Position numbers and translations under genes: made by a program. Positions 7,261 through 15,964 of a stretch of 64,000 nt of DNA are shown here, one piece after another. Origin of the DNA: an uncultured Actinomycetes bacterium (GTDB lineage: Bacteria; Actinomycetota; Acidimicrobiia; Acidimicrobiales; RAAP-2); the NCBI GenBank assembly GCA_903870905.1, contig CAIQEU010000023.1:1-64000 (forward strand). The letters are read 5' to 3'. Each line of letters starts with the position of its first letter. The first letter of the stretch is position 1. The notes below the pieces were generated by a model. The model was not told the DNA's origin. It searched no databases and worked only from the letters and a program-made list of their open reading frames with translations.

Positions 7261-8091
7261 GTGATCGCCACCTTCATCATCTTCATGCGAGAGGGCATCG
7301 AGGCATCGATGATCGCGGCCATCTTGTCGGCCTACCTCACCAAGATCGGGCAGCGTGGCGCCATTCGGTACGTTCTCGCCGGAATGGGGAGTGCCGTCAT
7401 CCTCGCTGGGATCCTCGGTGCCGGCATCTACGCAGCGGTCCACAACTGGGCCAATACGAGGGCCCAGACAATCTTCGAGTCCTTCACCTACCTCCTCGCT
7501 GCCGGTCTCCTCATCTACATGGCCCTGTGGATGGGACGCCACGCCCGCAGCCTGAGCAGTGAACTGCGCAGCCAAGCCGATGGCGCGTTGAGCACGGGGG
7601 AGCGTCGTGGTTTCTTCCTGATTGCTTTCCAGGCGACGCTCAGGGAGGGCGTTGAGGCTGCCGTCTTCACGCTGGCCATCGTCTTCGGTCCAGCCGGAAA
7701 GGGTGCGCTCGTGGGCGCTGCAGTTGGACTCTTGGTCGCAGCGATCGTCGCCTTTGCGATCTTCAAGATGGGCAAGGCCATCAACATCAAGCTGTTCTTC
7801 TCTGTGGTTGGGCAGATCCTGATCGTGTTCGGAGCAGGACTGTTCGCCGATGCCATCAGCGGGTTCCAACAGCTCGGGTGGATCTCGTTCCTCGACCAAC
7901 CCATGTGGAATTCGAGTGGAGCGATTGCCGATTCATCGACCGTTGGGGATCTCCTCCACTCCTTCCTCGGATACTCCGCTGCCCCGACGCCATTGCAGGC
8001 ACTCGGCTGGGTGGTCTACCTCGGGACGGCGTTCGTGGCGCTGCACCACCAGCGCGTGCGCCTCAGTGCCCCAGCAATGGCCAAGGGGTAG
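7261..8091 (+). CDS. efeU: FTR1-family iron permease (EfeU-like)
   Basis: An inner-membrane iron importer of 276 residues. The two diagnostic motifs are REGIE at residues 10-14 and REGVE at 128-132, each in a hydrophobic helix; the paired Glu residues coordinate iron in this family. About seven membrane segments are visible. The start is the GTG at 7261 after GAGGAG. No EfeO or EfeB gene follows, so it may work with partners elsewhere or as a stand-alone permease. A probable DtxR/IdeR site overlaps its promoter, implying repression when iron is plentiful. Confidence 0.88.
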   Translation: MIATFIIFMREGIEASMIAAILSAYLTKIGQRGAIRYVLAGMGSAVILAGILGAGIYAAVHNWANTRAQTIFESFTYLLAAGLLIYMALWMGRHARSLSSELRSQADGALSTGERRGFFLIAFQATLREGVEAAVFTLAIVFGPAGKGALVGAAVGLLVAAIVAFAIFKMGKAINIKLFFSVVGQILIVFGAGLFADAISGFQQLGWISFLDQPMWNSSGAIADSSTVGDLLHSFLGYSAAPTPLQALGWVVYLGTAFVALHHQRVRLSAPAMAKG

Positions 8092-8120
8092 CAATCGAGC
8101 GAGGCGCCATGCCAACCGGA

Positions 8121-8135
8121 CCGGCACGGTGCCGG
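8121..8135. repeat. Perfect 7-1-7 dyad just before a start codon
   Basis: CCGGCAC-G-GTGCCGG ends one base before the ATG at 8137. With a single-base centre it is a better operator than hairpin, but a slightly opened hairpin could also hide the start. It may be a site for autoregulation. Confidence 0.4.
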
Positions 8136-8136
8136 A

Positions 8137-8457
8137 ATGGATATCACTGCAGATCAGCTACCAAACCCCACGTTCCCGCTCTCGCTCGGGCAGGTCGTGG
8201 TCACGAAATCGTTGTGGTGCACGTTGGCGAGTGCTGCTGACGATGCGACCACCCTCCGGCGAATCGCTGCGCTCCTCGAACAGCACCGACGCGGCGACTG
8301 GGGCGACCTCGATCCGGACGACGTTGCCTCCAACGACCGAGCAGCCGTTGACGGTGGGCGACTCCTGTCGGTGTACGTCTGCCACGGCACACGAGTCTGG
8401 ATCATCACCGAAGCGGACCGGAGCGTCACGACGGTGCTCCTTCCCGAGGATTACTGA
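8137..8457 (+). CDS. Small conserved 'plasmid-related' type protein
   Basis: A 106-residue protein. The segment GDWGDLDPDDVASNDRA, then GGRLLSVY, and the ending VWIITEADRSVTTVLLPEDY match a small family found on chromosomes and plasmids, often mislabelled in databases as a restriction subunit. Its function is unknown to me. It is acidic, without membrane segments. It begins one base after a perfect dyad, and acs follows 45 nt downstream with its own promoter. Confidence 0.7.
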   Translation: MDITADQLPNPTFPLSLGQVVVTKSLWCTLASAADDATTLRRIAALLEQHRRGDWGDLDPDDVASNDRAAVDGGRLLSVYVCHGTRVWIITEADRSVTTVLLPEDY

Positions 8458-8479
8458 GAATCCGCCACCTCTTCTCGCG

Positions 8480-8485
8480 TAGCGT
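8480..8485 (+). promoter_or_regulatory. Candidate -10 box of acs
   Basis: TAGCGT lies 17 nt before the ATG of acs, leaving a short leader that carries GGAGGAGGGG. Confidence 0.4.
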
Positions 8486-8502
8486 GGGCAGGAGGAGGGG
8501 AC

Positions 8503-10464
8503 ATGACTGACCACCGAGATGAAATTGAAGCGTTGCTCCACGAGGATCGGACGTTCGCACCGTCTCCAGCCTTCGTCGCGCAGGCCAACGTCGATGCCTC
8601 GATCTACGACGCCGCAGCAGCTGATCCCGTTGCCTACTGGGCGGAGCAGGCAGAGCGGCTGACCTGGGGTGTTCCCTTCACCTCGACCCTTGAGTGGAAC
8701 CGACCGGTTGCCACGTGGTTCGGAGATGGCCAGCTGAACGCTGCGGTCAACTGCGTCGATCGCCACGTTGCCGTTGGCAATGGGGACAAGGTTGCCTACT
8801 ACTTCGTCGGCGAACCCGATGGAGACACGCGGACGATCACCTACGCCGACCTCGCGCGTGAGGTCGCCAAGGCAGCAAACGCGTTGACCGAGCTCGGGGT
8901 CTCGGCTGGAGATCGGGTGGCGATCTACATGCCGATGATCCCCGAAGCGGTGGTGGCCATGCTGGCGTGTGCTCGCATCGGGGCACCTCACTCGGTGGTC
9001 TTCGGTGGCTTCTCTGCTGATGCCCTTGCCAGCCGCATCCTCGACGCCGACTGTCGGGTGGTGATCACCGCCGATGGTGGCTACCGGCGCGGAGCAGCAT
9101 CGGGCCTCAAGGTGAACGTGGACGCAGCGCTCGAGCAGTGTCCGCTGGTCACGAGCGTGCTCGTCGTGCGACGGACCGGGCAAGAGGTGTCGTTCACCGC
9201 CGGACGCGATCACTGGTGGCACGATCTGGTGGATCGTCAGTCGAGCACCCACGCAGCCCAACTCTTCCCTGCCGAGCATCCGCTCTACGTGATGTACACG
9301 AGTGGAACGACGGCGAAGCCCAAGGGCATTTTGCACACCACCGGTGGCTACCTCACCCATGTGGCGACCACCCACTCCATGGTGTTCGATCTGAAGCCTG
9401 CAACCGATGTCGTGTGGACGGCAGCCGACATTGGCTGGGTGACGGGCCACAGCTACATCGTCTACGGCCCGCTCTGCAACGGGGCAACCTCAGTGCTTTA
9501 CGAGGGCGTGCCGGACGCTGGTGGGCGTGACCGGTGGTGGCGCATTGTGGAGGAGTACGGCGTCACCATCCTCTACACCGCACCGACCACGATTCGGACC
9601 CTCATGAAGTGGGGAGAGGAGCATCCCGAGCGCCATGACCTCAGTTCACTCAGGCTGCTTGGCTCCGTTGGTGAGCCCATCAACCCTGAAGCGTGGATGT
9701 GGTACCGGCGAGTGATCGGCGGTGACCGGTGCCCAATCGTCGATACGTGGTGGCAGACCGAGACCGGCGGGATTATGGCGTCGCCGCTCCCAGGAGTCAC
9801 GGCGACCAAGCCAGGAGCTGCGATGCGAGCACTCCCCGGTATCAGCATCGACGTCGTCGACGACGACGGTCGCTCCGTTGGCAATGGTGAAGGTGGATTC
9901 CTCGTGGTGCGCGAGCCGTGGCCCGGGATGACCCGAGGTATCTGGGGTGATCCCGCTCGATTCGTCGAGACGTACTTCTCTCAGCTCCCCGGGGTCTACT
10001 TCGCTGGCGATGGTGCCAAGCGAGACGACGACGGCGATCTGTGGGTCCTTGGACGGATTGACGACGTGATGAACGTGTCGGGTCACCGGCTCTCAACAGC
10101 CGAGGTCGAGCACGCGCTCGTCGCCCACCCAGCCGTCGCCGAAGCGGCTGTGGTCGGAGCTAGTGACGCCACCACGGGTCAGGCCATCGTGGCGTTCGTC
10201 ACCCTTCGCCTCGACGCTGTTGTTGACGACGATCTCGTCGAGTCCCTCCGTCTCCACGTCGGCCAGATGATCGGACCAATTGCCAAGCCTCGACAGGTGC
10301 TCATCACTCCCGAACTGCCGAAGACCCGCAGCGGGAAGATCATGCGGCGCCTCCTCCGTGACGTGGCCGAGCAGCGAACACTTGGAGATACGACAACGCT
10401 GGTTGATCCTGCAGTGGTGGCAATGATCGACGAATTGATGCGGTCTGCACCTGCTGATGACTGA
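8503..10464 (+). CDS. acs: Acetyl-CoA synthetase (AMP-forming)
   Basis: Activates acetate to acetyl-CoA through acetyl-AMP, letting the cell use or salvage acetate. At 653 residues it is full length. The ATP-binding loop is YTSGTTAKPKG (from Tyr265), the A5 region is WWQTETGG (from Trp416), the hinge region is GRIDDVMNVSGHRLS, and the C-terminal PKTRSGK carries Lys612, the residue acetylated to switch off this enzyme in other bacteria. The ATG follows GGAGGAGGGG. The next gene, a GNAT acetyltransferase, overlaps its 3' end by 8 bases; that context would suit control of Acs by lysine acetylation, but this is inference. Confidence 0.95.
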   Translation: MTDHRDEIEALLHEDRTFAPSPAFVAQANVDASIYDAAAADPVAYWAEQAERLTWGVPFTSTLEWNRPVATWFGDGQLNAAVNCVDRHVAVGNGDKVAYYFVGEPDGDTRTITYADLAREVAKAANALTELGVSAGDRVAIYMPMIPEAVVAMLACARIGAPHSVVFGGFSADALASRILDADCRVVITADGGYRRGAASGLKVNVDAALEQCPLVTSVLVVRRTGQEVSFTAGRDHWWHDLVDRQSSTHAAQLFPAEHPLYVMYTSGTTAKPKGILHTTGGYLTHVATTHSMVFDLKPATDVVWTAADIGWVTGHSYIVYGPLCNGATSVLYEGVPDAGGRDRWWRIVEEYGVTILYTAPTTIRTLMKWGEEHPERHDLSSLRLLGSVGEPINPEAWMWYRRVIGGDRCPIVDTWWQTETGGIMASPLPGVTATKPGAAMRALPGISIDVVDDDGRSVGNGEGGFLVVREPWPGMTRGIWGDPARFVETYFSQLPGVYFAGDGAKRDDDGDLWVLGRIDDVMNVSGHRLSTAEVEHALVAHPAVAEAAVVGASDATTGQAIVAFVTLRLDAVVDDDLVESLRLHVGQMIGPIAKPRQVLITPELPKTRSGKIMRRLLRDVAEQRTLGDTTTLVDPAVVAMIDELMRSAPADD

Positions 10465-10927
10465 GTCGCCTTCAGTCCTCATCAGAGAGGCGTTGATCGA
10501 CGACGTCGAGGCACTCGTCGCTCTGCTCGTTGGAGGGACGCTCAACCCTGAACACGAAGACCCCGAGCATCTCGCGCCCTACCGCGCTGCACTCGCTGCA
10601 ATTGAGGAAGACGAGCACTCGATGATTCTGGTTGCCGAGCTCGACGGCGCCGTGGTCGGCATGGGGCAGGTGATCTTCTTCCGTCACCTCCAGCACCGTG
10701 GTGGTCTCTGCGCGGAGCTCGAATCACTGCACGTCGCCTCGGCGCTCCGCGGGAAGGGAATTGGCAGGGAACTCCTCACTCGAGCCACGGCCATCGCAGC
10801 GGAGCGAGGTGCGTACCGGCTGCAGTTGACGTCGAATCTCCAGCGGACAAATGCCCACCGTTTCTACGTCCGGGAAGGATTCCTCGGGAGTCACCTCGGT
10901 TTCAAACGTCTGCTCCCGTTCACCTAG
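10457..10927 (+). CDS. GNAT acetyltransferase
   Basis: A 156-residue N-acetyltransferase. The acetyl-CoA loop is LRGKGIGRELL and the C-terminal half reads RGAYRLQLTSN and then AHRFYVREGF, typical of the amino-acid or aminoglycoside-like GNAT branch. Its start overlaps acs in ATGACTGA, so the two are translated together. Some bacteria regulate Acs with a partner GNAT, so Acs is a candidate substrate. However, free-standing GNATs of this shape often act on small molecules, and nothing here settles it. Confidence 0.82.
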   Translation: MTESPSVLIREALIDDVEALVALLVGGTLNPEHEDPEHLAPYRAALAAIEEDEHSMILVAELDGAVVGMGQVIFFRHLQHRGGLCAELESLHVASALRGKGIGRELLTRATAIAAERGAYRLQLTSNLQRTNAHRFYVREGFLGSHLGFKRLLPFT

Positions 10928-10949
10928 GGGTCGCAAGACTTTGGCGGAA

Positions 10950-11010
10950 GTTCACCTTGGGGCCACTCGCGCGACAGGGTCCGTTTACCTACCCCCCGTA
11001 CCGTAACGAT
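10950..11010 (+). promoter_or_regulatory. Candidate PHO box and promoter of pstSCAB
   Basis: GTTCACC at 10950 and GTTTACC at 10983 resemble the 11-bp PHO box repeat unit of actinobacterial PhoP and are exactly 33 bp (three periods) apart; the units between are poor matches. TAACGAT at 11004-11010 can serve as -10, placing the second unit at the -35 position as expected for an activator. The leader would be about 80 nt. Confidence 0.4.
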
Positions 11011-11099
11011 GTGCTCAGGAACCCACTCCCACCGATCCGGCGGGAATGGTGCGTGGGCCGGAGTACATCAACCCCAACCTGCCGAGGAGGCAACCTGTA

Positions 11100-12284
11100 A
11101 TGAAGAACATCCGTAGCGTGGCTGCACGTGCAGCTGCCGGTGCCGCCGCAGTGTCGGTGCTTCTTGGTTCAGTGGCCGGTGCCGCTGCAACCCAGGGTTC
11201 CGGCGCCAAGGGCGACATCGACCTTGCAGTCCCAGCTGGTGCGACCCTCGCCGTTGGCGGTTCGTCGTTCTCCGCTCCGCTCTACACCTACTTCACGACC
11301 TCGTCGTCGGCTGGTGCCTACAAGCCCACCCACTCGGTCACCTTCGGCACGGACTCCGCTGCCGGTTCCGGTGACGGTCGCACCAAGGTGACCGCTGGTA
11401 CGTACACCATTGGTTTCTCTGACCAGCCCATGGACGCCACCGCTGGCACCTTGCCGACCGGAACCCACGCTGGCGACCTCGCCAACTACGTGCAGGTTCC
11501 CTGGGCCCTTGGTGGCGCAGTGGTCGGCTACCACTTGGCCGGTGTTTCCAACCTGAAGCTCTCGGCCAGCGTGATCACTCAGATTTACAACGGCAAGATC
11601 ACCTCGTGGAACGACGACCAGATCGCCGCGCTCAACCACGGTGTGACGCTGCCGAACAAGACGATCCTTGTCTGCTACCGCAACGCCTCATCGGGCACCA
11701 CCTACCTCTTCACCGACTACCTCGCCAAGGCCACCCAAGGTCGCACCCCTTCCGGTGCGAGCGGCAGTGTCATGGAAGGCACCGGCAAGCTCTGGGGCGC
11801 CACCAACGTCAGCGGTGAGTCCAACAACGCGGCCATGGCCAACGACCTCGCCAACACCGACGGTTCGATTGGATACCTCGAGTACTCCTACGTGCTCGCC
11901 AACCCTGGCAAGATCCAGGCTGCCAAGCTCCAGGACGCTGCTGGTACCTACATTGCTCCTTCGTTGACGAACATCGCTGCTGCAGCCACCGCTGCCGCCA
12001 AGACGATCTCGGCATCGAACTTCTCCATCACCTACCTGGCATCGGGTAAGACCGCTGTGTGGCCGCTCGCGACCTACACCTGGGCGATCCTTGCGAAGAA
12101 CCAGACCAACGCTGCCAACGGCGAGCTTGCGGTCAAGTTCCTCGACTACGCCACCCAAGGTGGCCAGAAGTTCGCTGGCGCCAACGGTTTCGTTGCCCTG
12201 CCAACGGCAGTGCAGAAGGCTGACCGTGTGGCCCTCTTGACGGTCAAGAGCGGCACCAAGGTCCTCCTGACCCAGAAGGCCTAG
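11100..12284 (+). CDS. pstS: Phosphate-binding protein PstS
   Basis: The extracytoplasmic phosphate receptor of the high-affinity Pst ABC importer. A Sec signal (KNIRSVAARAAAGAAAVSVLLG) ends near Ala28; no lipobox cysteine follows, so the anchoring is unusual or absent. The mature part shows VGGSSFSAPLY, IGFSDQPMD, ITSWND and the phosphate-contacting RNASSGTTYLFTDYL. The ATG at 11100 follows GAGGAGG; the longer in-frame start at 11046 is rejected. It heads pstSCAB. Only 11 bases separate it from pstC, and a strong hairpin sits inside pstC, which may raise PstS output over the permease. Confidence 0.93.
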   Translation: MKNIRSVAARAAAGAAAVSVLLGSVAGAAATQGSGAKGDIDLAVPAGATLAVGGSSFSAPLYTYFTTSSSAGAYKPTHSVTFGTDSAAGSGDGRTKVTAGTYTIGFSDQPMDATAGTLPTGTHAGDLANYVQVPWALGGAVVGYHLAGVSNLKLSASVITQIYNGKITSWNDDQIAALNHGVTLPNKTILVCYRNASSGTTYLFTDYLAKATQGRTPSGASGSVMEGTGKLWGATNVSGESNNAAMANDLANTDGSIGYLEYSYVLANPGKIQAAKLQDAAGTYIAPSLTNIAAAATAAAKTISASNFSITYLASGKTAVWPLATYTWAILAKNQTNAANGELAVKFLDYATQGGQKFAGANGFVALPTAVQKADRVALLTVKSGTKVLLTQKA

Positions 12285-12295
12285 GCTTCAGCATC

Positions 12296-13294
12296 ATGGC
12301 TGATGCTACGACGACCATCACGGCGCCAGCCGATCAGCCTGCGGTTCGAGTGGAGGGGCGGAAATGCCCCTCCACTCGGTCGCGTGGGCCCTACGAGTGG
12401 ACGCTCATCGTTCTGAGCACCCTCTTCGCCGCCATTGCCTTCTGGTTCGTGGGCTCGATTTTTTTCAAGTCCCTCCCCGCCTTCCACCAACAAGGTCTGA
12501 GTCTGATCACCGGTGTGGGCTGGAACCCCACTGATGGGACGGCCCCAAGCCAATACGGCTTGTTGACCATGATCATCGGAACGGTTGAGACCTCGGCGAT
12601 CGCCATTATCTTCGCCGTCATCATTGGGACAGGCACGTCCCTCGCCATCAACTTCTTCCTCCCGGCCCGCCTGCGTACCGTTGTCGCCACAATGGTCGAG
12701 TTGCTCGCCGCAATACCTTCAGTCGTCTACGGCATCTGGGGCATCTTGGTGCTCGCCCCCTGGGTGCTCAACACCTTCGGCCCCTGGCTCTCGAGCCTCC
12801 CGGGTGGAACCGCCGTGTTCGGCACCACCTTGGCCGGAAAGAGCTTGTTGCTCGCCGCCATTGTCTTGGCGGTCATGATTCTCCCGACCTACGTCGCCAT
12901 CAGCCGAGAGGTCATTGGTGCTGTTCCTCACGAGCTCGTTGAAGCGAGTTTGTCCCTCGGTGCCACCAAGTGGCAGACCTTGTGGAGGACGGTGCTCCCG
13001 ACCGGGCGCATTGGTCTCTTCGGAGCAACCTCGCTGGCGCTCGGTCGTGCCTTCGGTGAGACAATTGCCGTTTCGCTCCTCGCTGGTGGAGTGGTGCAGA
13101 CCAACTACCACCCACTCGCTGAAGGAACCTCGCTGGCAGCGTTCATCGCCAACCAGTTCGGTGAGGCGCAAGGATCCGATCAGATTCCCGCCCTCTTCGC
13201 TGCAGGTCTCGTTCTCATGCTGATGTCCTTTGCGATGTCGATCTTGTCCACTCGGCTCGTCGCTCGACAGCGGAAGGCGGCAATGGCATCATGA
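12296..13294 (+). CDS. pstC: Phosphate ABC transporter permease PstC
   Basis: Inner-membrane permease of 332 residues with about six segments. The permease signature EVIGAVPHELVEASLSLGATKWQT (the EAA loop that touches PstB) sits at about residues 205-225. The cytoplasmic N-terminus is long (about 40 residues) and its codons include a perfect 13-bp inverted repeat. The stop overlaps the pstA start in ATGA. The start is the ATG at 12296; no alternative start exists between the hairpin and the first membrane segment. Confidence 0.93.
   Translation: MADATTTITAPADQPAVRVEGRKCPSTRSRGPYEWTLIVLSTLFAAIAFWFVGSIFFKSLPAFHQQGLSLITGVGWNPTDGTAPSQYGLLTMIIGTVETSAIAIIFAVIIGTGTSLAINFFLPARLRTVVATMVELLAAIPSVVYGIWGILVLAPWVLNTFGPWLSSLPGGTAVFGTTLAGKSLLLAAIVLAVMILPTYVAISREVIGAVPHELVEASLSLGATKWQTLWRTVLPTGRIGLFGATSLALGRAFGETIAVSLLAGGVVQTNYHPLAEGTSLAAFIANQFGEAQGSDQIPALFAAGLVLMLMSFAMSILSTRLVARQRKAAMAS
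12347..12378 (+). repeat. Perfect 13-bp hairpin inside the 5' end of pstC
   Basis: CGAGTGGAGGGGC, a 6-base loop (GGAAAT) and GCCCCTCCACTCG. The hairpin starts 62 nt after the pstS stop. No T-run follows, so it is not a plain terminator. It could protect the pstS message from 3' exonucleases or slow pstC translation. Confidence 0.8.
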
Positions 13295-14214
13295 CCGATC
13301 TCCTCTCACCTGTCGACAGCGAGGTTCGGGCCCACGTTCGCGAGCGTGCGGAAGCGACTCGAGCCCGTCGTCAAGCAGTCTCGAGCATCATGACCGCCCT
13401 GTGCTGGGCTGCAATTGCCGTGGCCGCAGTTCCGCTCGTCATGATTTTGGTCGAGTTGTTCTCCAAGGGCTGGTCGTACATCTCGACCTCGTCGTTCTAC
13501 ACCCAGCTCCCGCAAGCCCCCACGCTGTTCTCTCAGAATCAGCTCGGTGGCATCTCCAACTCTCTCATTGGATCCCTGGTGCTCATCGTCTACGCCTGCC
13601 TCGCTGCGGTGCCGATCGGCATCGGAATCGGCGTCTACTTGGCTGAGCATGACACGAAGCCGGCTGCAGTGCTCCGGACTGTCACGGCCACCATGATCGG
13701 AGCGCCCTCGATCCTCATGGGACTCTTCGCGTACAGCGTGATCGTGATTCAGTTCGGTGTTGGCTTCTCCATTCTCGCTGGATCGTTCGGCCTCGCAGTG
13801 CTCATGCTCCCGCTCATTGCCAGTACGACGGAGCTCTCGGTCCGAAATGTTCCCCACACGCTGCGAGAGGCTGGGCTCGCCCTCGGCGCTCGTCCCTCAA
13901 CGACGTCGCTCCGCATCGTCATTCCCGCAGCGTTGACTGGAATCGTGACCGGCTGCATCCTCGCCATCTCTCGAGCAGTCGGGGAGACCGCCGTCATCTA
14001 CCTCGTGATCGGTGGCACCGCGTCGGCAATTACTTGGAAGCCATTGGACTTCGGGAACGGATTGCCCTCCACGATCTACACCGACGTTCAGTCGAGCTAC
14101 AGCTCACAGCACGACCAAGCATGGGGCATCGCCTTGTTCTTGGTGCTCGTGATCTTTGTCCTCAGTCTTGCTGCCAGAATCTGGTCAGCCCGAAAGCAGA
14201 AGGTGCGTCGATGA
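13291..14214 (+). CDS. pstA: Phosphate ABC transporter permease PstA
   Basis: The second Pst permease, 307 residues, about six membrane segments. The EAA-loop region reads [25 protein letters not shown]. The start overlaps the pstC stop in ATGA, and its stop overlaps the pstB start in the same way, so pstC, pstA and pstB are coupled. A long charged N-terminus ([15 protein letters not shown]-like, residues 10-28) precedes the first segment. Confidence 0.93.
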   Translation: MTDLLSPVDSEVRAHVRERAEATRARRQAVSSIMTALCWAAIAVAAVPLVMILVELFSKGWSYISTSSFYTQLPQAPTLFSQNQLGGISNSLIGSLVLIVYACLAAVPIGIGIGVYLAEHDTKPAAVLRTVTATMIGAPSILMGLFAYSVIVIQFGVGFSILAGSFGLAVLMLPLIASTTELSVRNVPHTLREAGLALGARPSTTSLRIVIPAALTGIVTGCILAISRAVGETAVIYLVIGGTASAITWKPLDFGNGLPSTIYTDVQSSYSSQHDQAWGIALFLVLVIFVLSLAARIWSARKQKVRR

Positions 14215-15068
14215 CCGACACTCAGCCCTCAATGAATGGTGGCGTTTCCATCGCCCACGGACTCGTGGACCCTGACGTGGAAGACCCGCGCACCGGGCCG
14301 ACGGCGATGTCGTTGTCCAACGTCGCGGTGTCCTTCAACGGCCGCACCGCGGTTCGAGACGTGACCTTCGACGTGCCCGCGAACAAGGTGACTGCCCTCA
14401 TCGGGCCTTCGGGATCAGGCAAGACGACGCTGCTCCGCTCGCTCAACCGTCTCCACGATCTCACCAAGGGTGCCCAAGTCACCGGATCGATCAGCCTGCA
14501 CGGTGTGGACATCTACAACGGCGGCATCCCAACGACGGTGCTGCGCAGCCGCATCGGCATGGTGTTCCAGCGGCCGAACCCCTTCCCCACAATGTCCATC
14601 TACGACAACGTGGTCTCCGGTCTCCGGTTCAACGGGGTGAAGAAGAAGACGATCCTCGATGAAGCAGCTGAGAGCGCCCTCCAAGCAGCAGCGCTCTTCG
14701 ATGAGATCAAGGACCGGATGAAGGCCCACGCTTCGACCTTGTCGGGTGGACAGCAGCAGCGCCTCTGCATCGCCCGAGCCCTCGCTGTTGAGCCTGAAGT
14801 CCTCCTCATGGACGAGCCCACCTCTGCGCTCGACCCCATTTCGACCAAGAAGATCGAAGAGTTGATGGTGGAGCTGAAGAAGCGCGTCACCATCGTCATC
14901 GTGACCCACAACATGCAGCAAGCCGCTCGTGCGTCTGATGTGACGGCCTTCTTGCTCATGGGCGAAGACGGCGCTGGTGAGCAGATTGAGGTGGACGCCA
15001 CCTTGAAGCTCTTCTCCCAGCCGAGTGATCCCCGGACCCTCGACTACATCCAAGGTCGCTTCGGCTGA
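14211..15068 (+). CDS. pstB: Phosphate ABC transporter ATPase PstB
   Basis: The ATPase that powers phosphate import. It is 285 residues: Walker A GPSGSGKT at 65-72, Q-loop VFQRPNPFP at about 118, ABC signature LSGGQQQR at about 177, and Walker B with DEPTSALDP from 201. An N-terminal extension of about 30 residues is longer than in enterobacterial PstB. No phoU follows; the next gene is on the other strand and its stop abuts this one in TGATCA. Confidence 0.95.
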   Translation: MTDTQPSMNGGVSIAHGLVDPDVEDPRTGPTAMSLSNVAVSFNGRTAVRDVTFDVPANKVTALIGPSGSGKTTLLRSLNRLHDLTKGAQVTGSISLHGVDIYNGGIPTTVLRSRIGMVFQRPNPFPTMSIYDNVVSGLRFNGVKKKTILDEAAESALQAAALFDEIKDRMKAHASTLSGGQQQRLCIARALAVEPEVLLMDEPTSALDPISTKKIEELMVELKKRVTIVIVTHNMQQAARASDVTAFLLMGEDGAGEQIEVDATLKLFSQPSDPRTLDYIQGRFG

Positions 15069-15959
15069 TCAACGCTCGACGGATTCGTCCCGCAGGCTCC
15101 TCGGCCAGGTATGGCGGCACAACACGACGTTGAGCTCAGTGGCGTAGAGGAAGAGGCGAGTTCCGAGGTTGATCCAGAACACGAGTGCGAGCACGACGGC
15201 GAAGACGCCGTAGAGTGCCCCTCCTCGGTGCAGGTGATGCGCCACGAGTGATGTGCCGATGGCCTGGAGGAGTGCCCAGCCGCAGCCGCCGAGGATCGCT
15301 CCGGGGAGGATGGTTCGCCACGGGGTAACCGTCGGGCTCAAGATCCTGAGCGCCACCGCGTACCCGCCGAGGTTGAGCGCCATCGCGGCGACGAGTTCGA
15401 GACCGTGGAACCACGTCGTGGCGGCGAACCCAGCCGTGAAGCGGTTAGCCAAGAGGCCGGTGAGTGCCGTGCTCAGCACGATGGTCGAAGCGACCACCGA
15501 GATGATCTGCACGTTGCGCAGCATCCGGTGCCAGAAGTCCGGCTCGGCTCGTCGATCCACACCCCATGCAGCGCTGCTCGCTTGCTGGAGCGCGGAGGCA
15601 ATGCCGAGGCCACCGAAGAACAGGGTGAGCGCGGTGATGGCAAAGACTGCTGGTGAGTTGGAACGAAGCGCATGGATCTGGTTTGAGAGGTGGCTCCCGA
15701 GATCGGGAAATTCCGAGAGGGCAGCGTTGATGAGGCGCTCTTGGAGTGCCGGATGGCCTGAGAGCACGAGCGCAACGACGGTGAAGAAGAGCAGGAGCAG
15801 GGGGAAGACTGCAACGAATCCGTAGAAGGTGATCGCTGCGGTCAGCATGCCCCCACGGTGATCGCCGTAGGCCTTCTGGACCGCCACGATCACTGCGGTC
15901 GTCCGGTGGGACTGCTGAAAGCGATTGATCCGATCAATCGCTCCGTCGATGACCTTCAC
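15069..15959 (-). CDS. YihY/BrkB-family membrane protein
   Basis: An inner-membrane protein of 296 residues with about six segments. The early signature GDHRGGMLTAAITFYGFVAVFPLLL is diagnostic for the YihY/BrkB family, once called ribonuclease BN in error. The molecular role is unsettled. The GTG start lies 5 nt after the P450 stop, so the two genes share a message. The C-terminus is short and basic. Confidence 0.85.
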   Translation of the reverse strand: MKVIDGAIDRINRFQQSHRTTAVIVAVQKAYGDHRGGMLTAAITFYGFVAVFPLLLLFFTVVALVLSGHPALQERLINAALSEFPDLGSHLSNQIHALRSNSPAVFAITALTLFFGGLGIASALQQASSAAWGVDRRAEPDFWHRMLRNVQIISVVASTIVLSTALTGLLANRFTAGFAATTWFHGLELVAAMALNLGGYAVALRILSPTVTPWRTILPGAILGGCGWALLQAIGTSLVAHHLHRGGALYGVFAVVLALVFWINLGTRLFLYATELNVVLCRHTWPRSLRDESVER

Positions 15960-15964
15960 GACGC

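Noticed and set aside
8158-9450. 430-codon minus-strand ORF
   Set aside because: Antisense to acs and the small gene before it; composition typical of a shadow frame.
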